Positions 62,755 to 64,000 of a stretch of DNA of 64,000 nucleotides are shown in pieces. The DNA lies in NCBI GenBank assembly GCA_027486655.1, contig JAIXOR010000003.1, positions 1 through 64,000 of the forward strand, in the 5' to 3' direction. The translations under genes were made by a program, and so were the position numbers. Origin of the DNA: Verrucomicrobiaceae bacterium. Lineage in GTDB: Bacteria; Verrucomicrobiota; Verrucomicrobiia; Verrucomicrobiales; Akkermansiaceae. Within the stretch, counting starts at the first letter, position 1. Each line of letters opens with the position of its first letter. Under the pieces are notes generated by a model. It ran no database searches and was not told where the DNA came from. It worked only from the letters and a program-made list of their open reading frames with translations.

Positions 62755-64000
62755 TCATTCGCGAACAGGATCCAGAACCACCTTTCGAAGGCGAAACAAT
62801 TCCGCGCCGCCAACCTCCACGGCACCGACCCGGAGAACGTGTTTGCCCGGCTCCAGTGAAACCCTGCCAAGTGATTCGCTCACCGCGCGCCCAATCCGGA
62901 CATTCTTCGAAAACCGCTCTCCCGCCAAAGTGACGGCATAAGACCCGCCCGCTCCGGTGTTGGCCGCGGCAAGCTCTTTCCCGGCGTCACCCTCGACCAA
63001 GCGGTTCGTCGTTGTCGGCGCGGAGGCGTCGTAGATGACGGAGACATCAAACACCGCTTTTTCTGTCAGCCTGACCGACCAACTTTCAGCAGCAGTGGCA
63101 TCGATCCAGTTCACCGACCAGGCGTCGCCGATTCCGCGTCCGACACGATAGGCCGCCGAGCCTTCAAGTTTTCCATCGAGCACGCTCAGGGTATTCCGCC
63201 CGATTGCTGGCAAAACCAATCTCGATTCGTCGGTGACTGGCGGAGCCTCACATTCAAGAGCGATCACCGAGTTATCTGGGTCCGGGGGACCGGCAGGAAG
63301 ACCGGTGAGAACCACATCGAAATCATTCAACCGCTTCACCGCGATTGCCTGCGCTGGAGCACTTAGCAACCTCGCCTTCTTCACGCCGGTCTTGAGTCCA
63401 CTGACAAGCAGTTCGCCGTTCTTCGGCCACTCGAAAACATGGAGATACAGGGTGGAGCCTTTGAGTGTGGATTCCCCCGTCCAGGTCTGGCGCGGCAACG
63501 GCGTGCGGGTCGTGCCACGGATCGATTCGCCATTGATCTTCCACCACGCTCCGATGCCTTCGAAGACTTTGACATCCGCGGGATCCACCGCGCCATCCGG
63601 ACGCGGTCCCATGTTGAGAAGCACATTTCCTCCGCGAGAAGCGGCCTTTGCAAGCATCTGGGTGAAATGCCCCGGCTTCTTGTGAGATTTATCCTTTGAA
63701 TTGTAACCAAAGGATTCGTTTGTCGTCGGCACGCCCTCCCAATCACCGTCCTTCGGCGCGAACTCACCCGGCTTGTCGCCGGTATTGACGTAGTCGGTCA
63801 GCTTGAGCAACCCGGTATCGACATCGGCGAAGATGCGGCCGTTGATGACGATATTGGGATCGGCTTTGCGCACCGCAGCGAAAATGCGGAGATTCTCCTC
63901 CGGAGGAAGCTTGTGGGGGGTGTCGAACCACAGGATATCGGGCTGATAGTTCCGGATCAGTTCCAGAATCTGAGGGATCGCTTTTTCATCCACATACTTC
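62755..64000 (-). CDS. GH29 alpha-L-fucosidase, N-terminus outside the window
   Basis: 415 residues are visible; the coding sequence continues beyond 64000, so start, signal peptide and the first half of the catalytic barrel are missing. The visible part begins KYVDEKAIPQILELIRNYQ and contains the nucleophile Asp in PDILWFDTPHKLPPEENL, where the usual residue after Asp is Gly, then GDWEGVPTTNESFGYNSKDK and GGNVLLNMGPRPDGAVDPAD, all typical of GH29. The C-terminal beta domains (about 150-415 of the visible part) include YDASAPTTTNRLVEGDAGKE and a jelly-roll CBM-like end. GH29 retains configuration and removes alpha-1,3/1,4 or other fucosyl groups. It is the first visible gene of the pectin cluster. 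Confidence 0.92.
   Translation of the reverse strand, partial: KYVDEKAIPQILELIRNYQPDILWFDTPHKLPPEENLRIFAAVRKADPNIVINGRIFADVDTGLLKLTDYVNTGDKPGEFAPKDGDWEGVPTTNESFGYNSKDKSHKKPGHFTQMLAKAASRGGNVLLNMGPRPDGAVDPADVKVFEGIGAWWKINGESIRGTTRTPLPRQTWTGESTLKGSTLYLHVFEWPKNGELLVSGLKTGVKKARLLSAPAQAIAVKRLNDFDVVLTGLPAGPPDPDNSVIALECEAPPVTDESRLVLPAIGRNTLSVLDGKLEGSAAYRVGRGIGDAWSVNWIDATAAESWSVRLTEKAVFDVSVIYDASAPTTTNRLVEGDAGKELAAANTGAGGSYAVTLAGERFSKNVRIGRAVSESLGRVSLEPGKHVLRVGAVEVGGAELFRLRKVVLDPVRE

Larger units (their letters stand above)
43198..64000 (-). other. Pectin/rhamnogalacturonan degradation cluster
   Basis: Eight consecutive minus-strand genes: GH29, esterase, GH95, PL4, PL10, unknown, PL11, PATR-PEP-CTERM protein. 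Gaps are -4 to 175 bases and there is one terminal hairpin (43129-43161), consistent with one or two transcripts starting upstream of the window end. Every enzyme has a signal peptide where its N-terminus is visible. There is no SusC/SusD-like pair, transporter or regulator inside the visible part. Confidence 0.8.

Overview
The window looks like the chromosome of a free-living or plant-matter-associated Verrucomicrobiota member (Verrucomicrobiaceae/Akkermansiaceae-like). The support is indirect but consistent: high G+C; few clear Shine-Dalgarno sites; a Rhodopirellula/Verrucomicrobium-type ECF sigma factor paired with a FecR/LamG anti-sigma factor; PEP-CTERM proteins; autotransporter-associated beta-strand (PATR) repeats; an SHD1 secreted protein; an S1 sulfatase; and a very large pectin-degradation cluster. 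I see no insertion sequence, prophage, CRISPR array, rRNA or integrase.

Layout. 1-4256 (-): the start and most of a secreted M60-like metallopeptidase whose C-terminus is off the window. 4948-6798 (+): a sulfatase with C-terminal HEAT-like repeats. 6890-9705 (-): FecR/LamG anti-sigma and sigma factor, translationally coupled. 10394-10480 (-): tRNA-Leu(CAG). 10632-13580 (+): M16 protease. 13685-16399 (-): four-PAS hybrid histidine kinase. 16749-19163 (+): MMPL/RND exporter. 19120-23673 (-): livKHMGF, a complete branched-chain amino acid type ABC importer. 23817-27452 (-): an unrecognised anchored protein, an MsbA-like ABC exporter and a PEP-CTERM trypsin-like protease. 27547-43147: ordinary housekeeping genes on both strands (rRNA methyltransferase, PBP2, lipoprotein, M48 protease, aldo/keto reductase, squalene/phytoene synthase, PAS-PP2C phosphatase, TsaE, S18, L33, a DksA-like protein, ScpB, PheA, citrate synthase, SDR, SHD1 protein).

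43198-64000 (-) is the most interesting part. Eight genes run in one direction with short gaps and end at an intrinsic terminator: GH29 and GH95 fucosidases, a sialate-O-acetylesterase-like esterase, a PL4 rhamnogalacturonan lyase (1568 aa), a PL10 pectate lyase, a small unknown exported protein, a 2247-aa PL11 rhamnogalacturonan lyase, and a 710-aa PATR/PEP-CTERM protein. The two rhamnogalacturonan lyases are fused to PATR passenger-like beta-helix repeats but show no autotransporter barrel. Both end in a similar short module that carries no recognised sorting signal. Together the set would debranch (fucose, acetyl) and cut the backbone (rhamnogalacturonan I, homogalacturonan) of pectin at the cell surface. 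No SusC/SusD pair is present, and no regulator is visible within the window.
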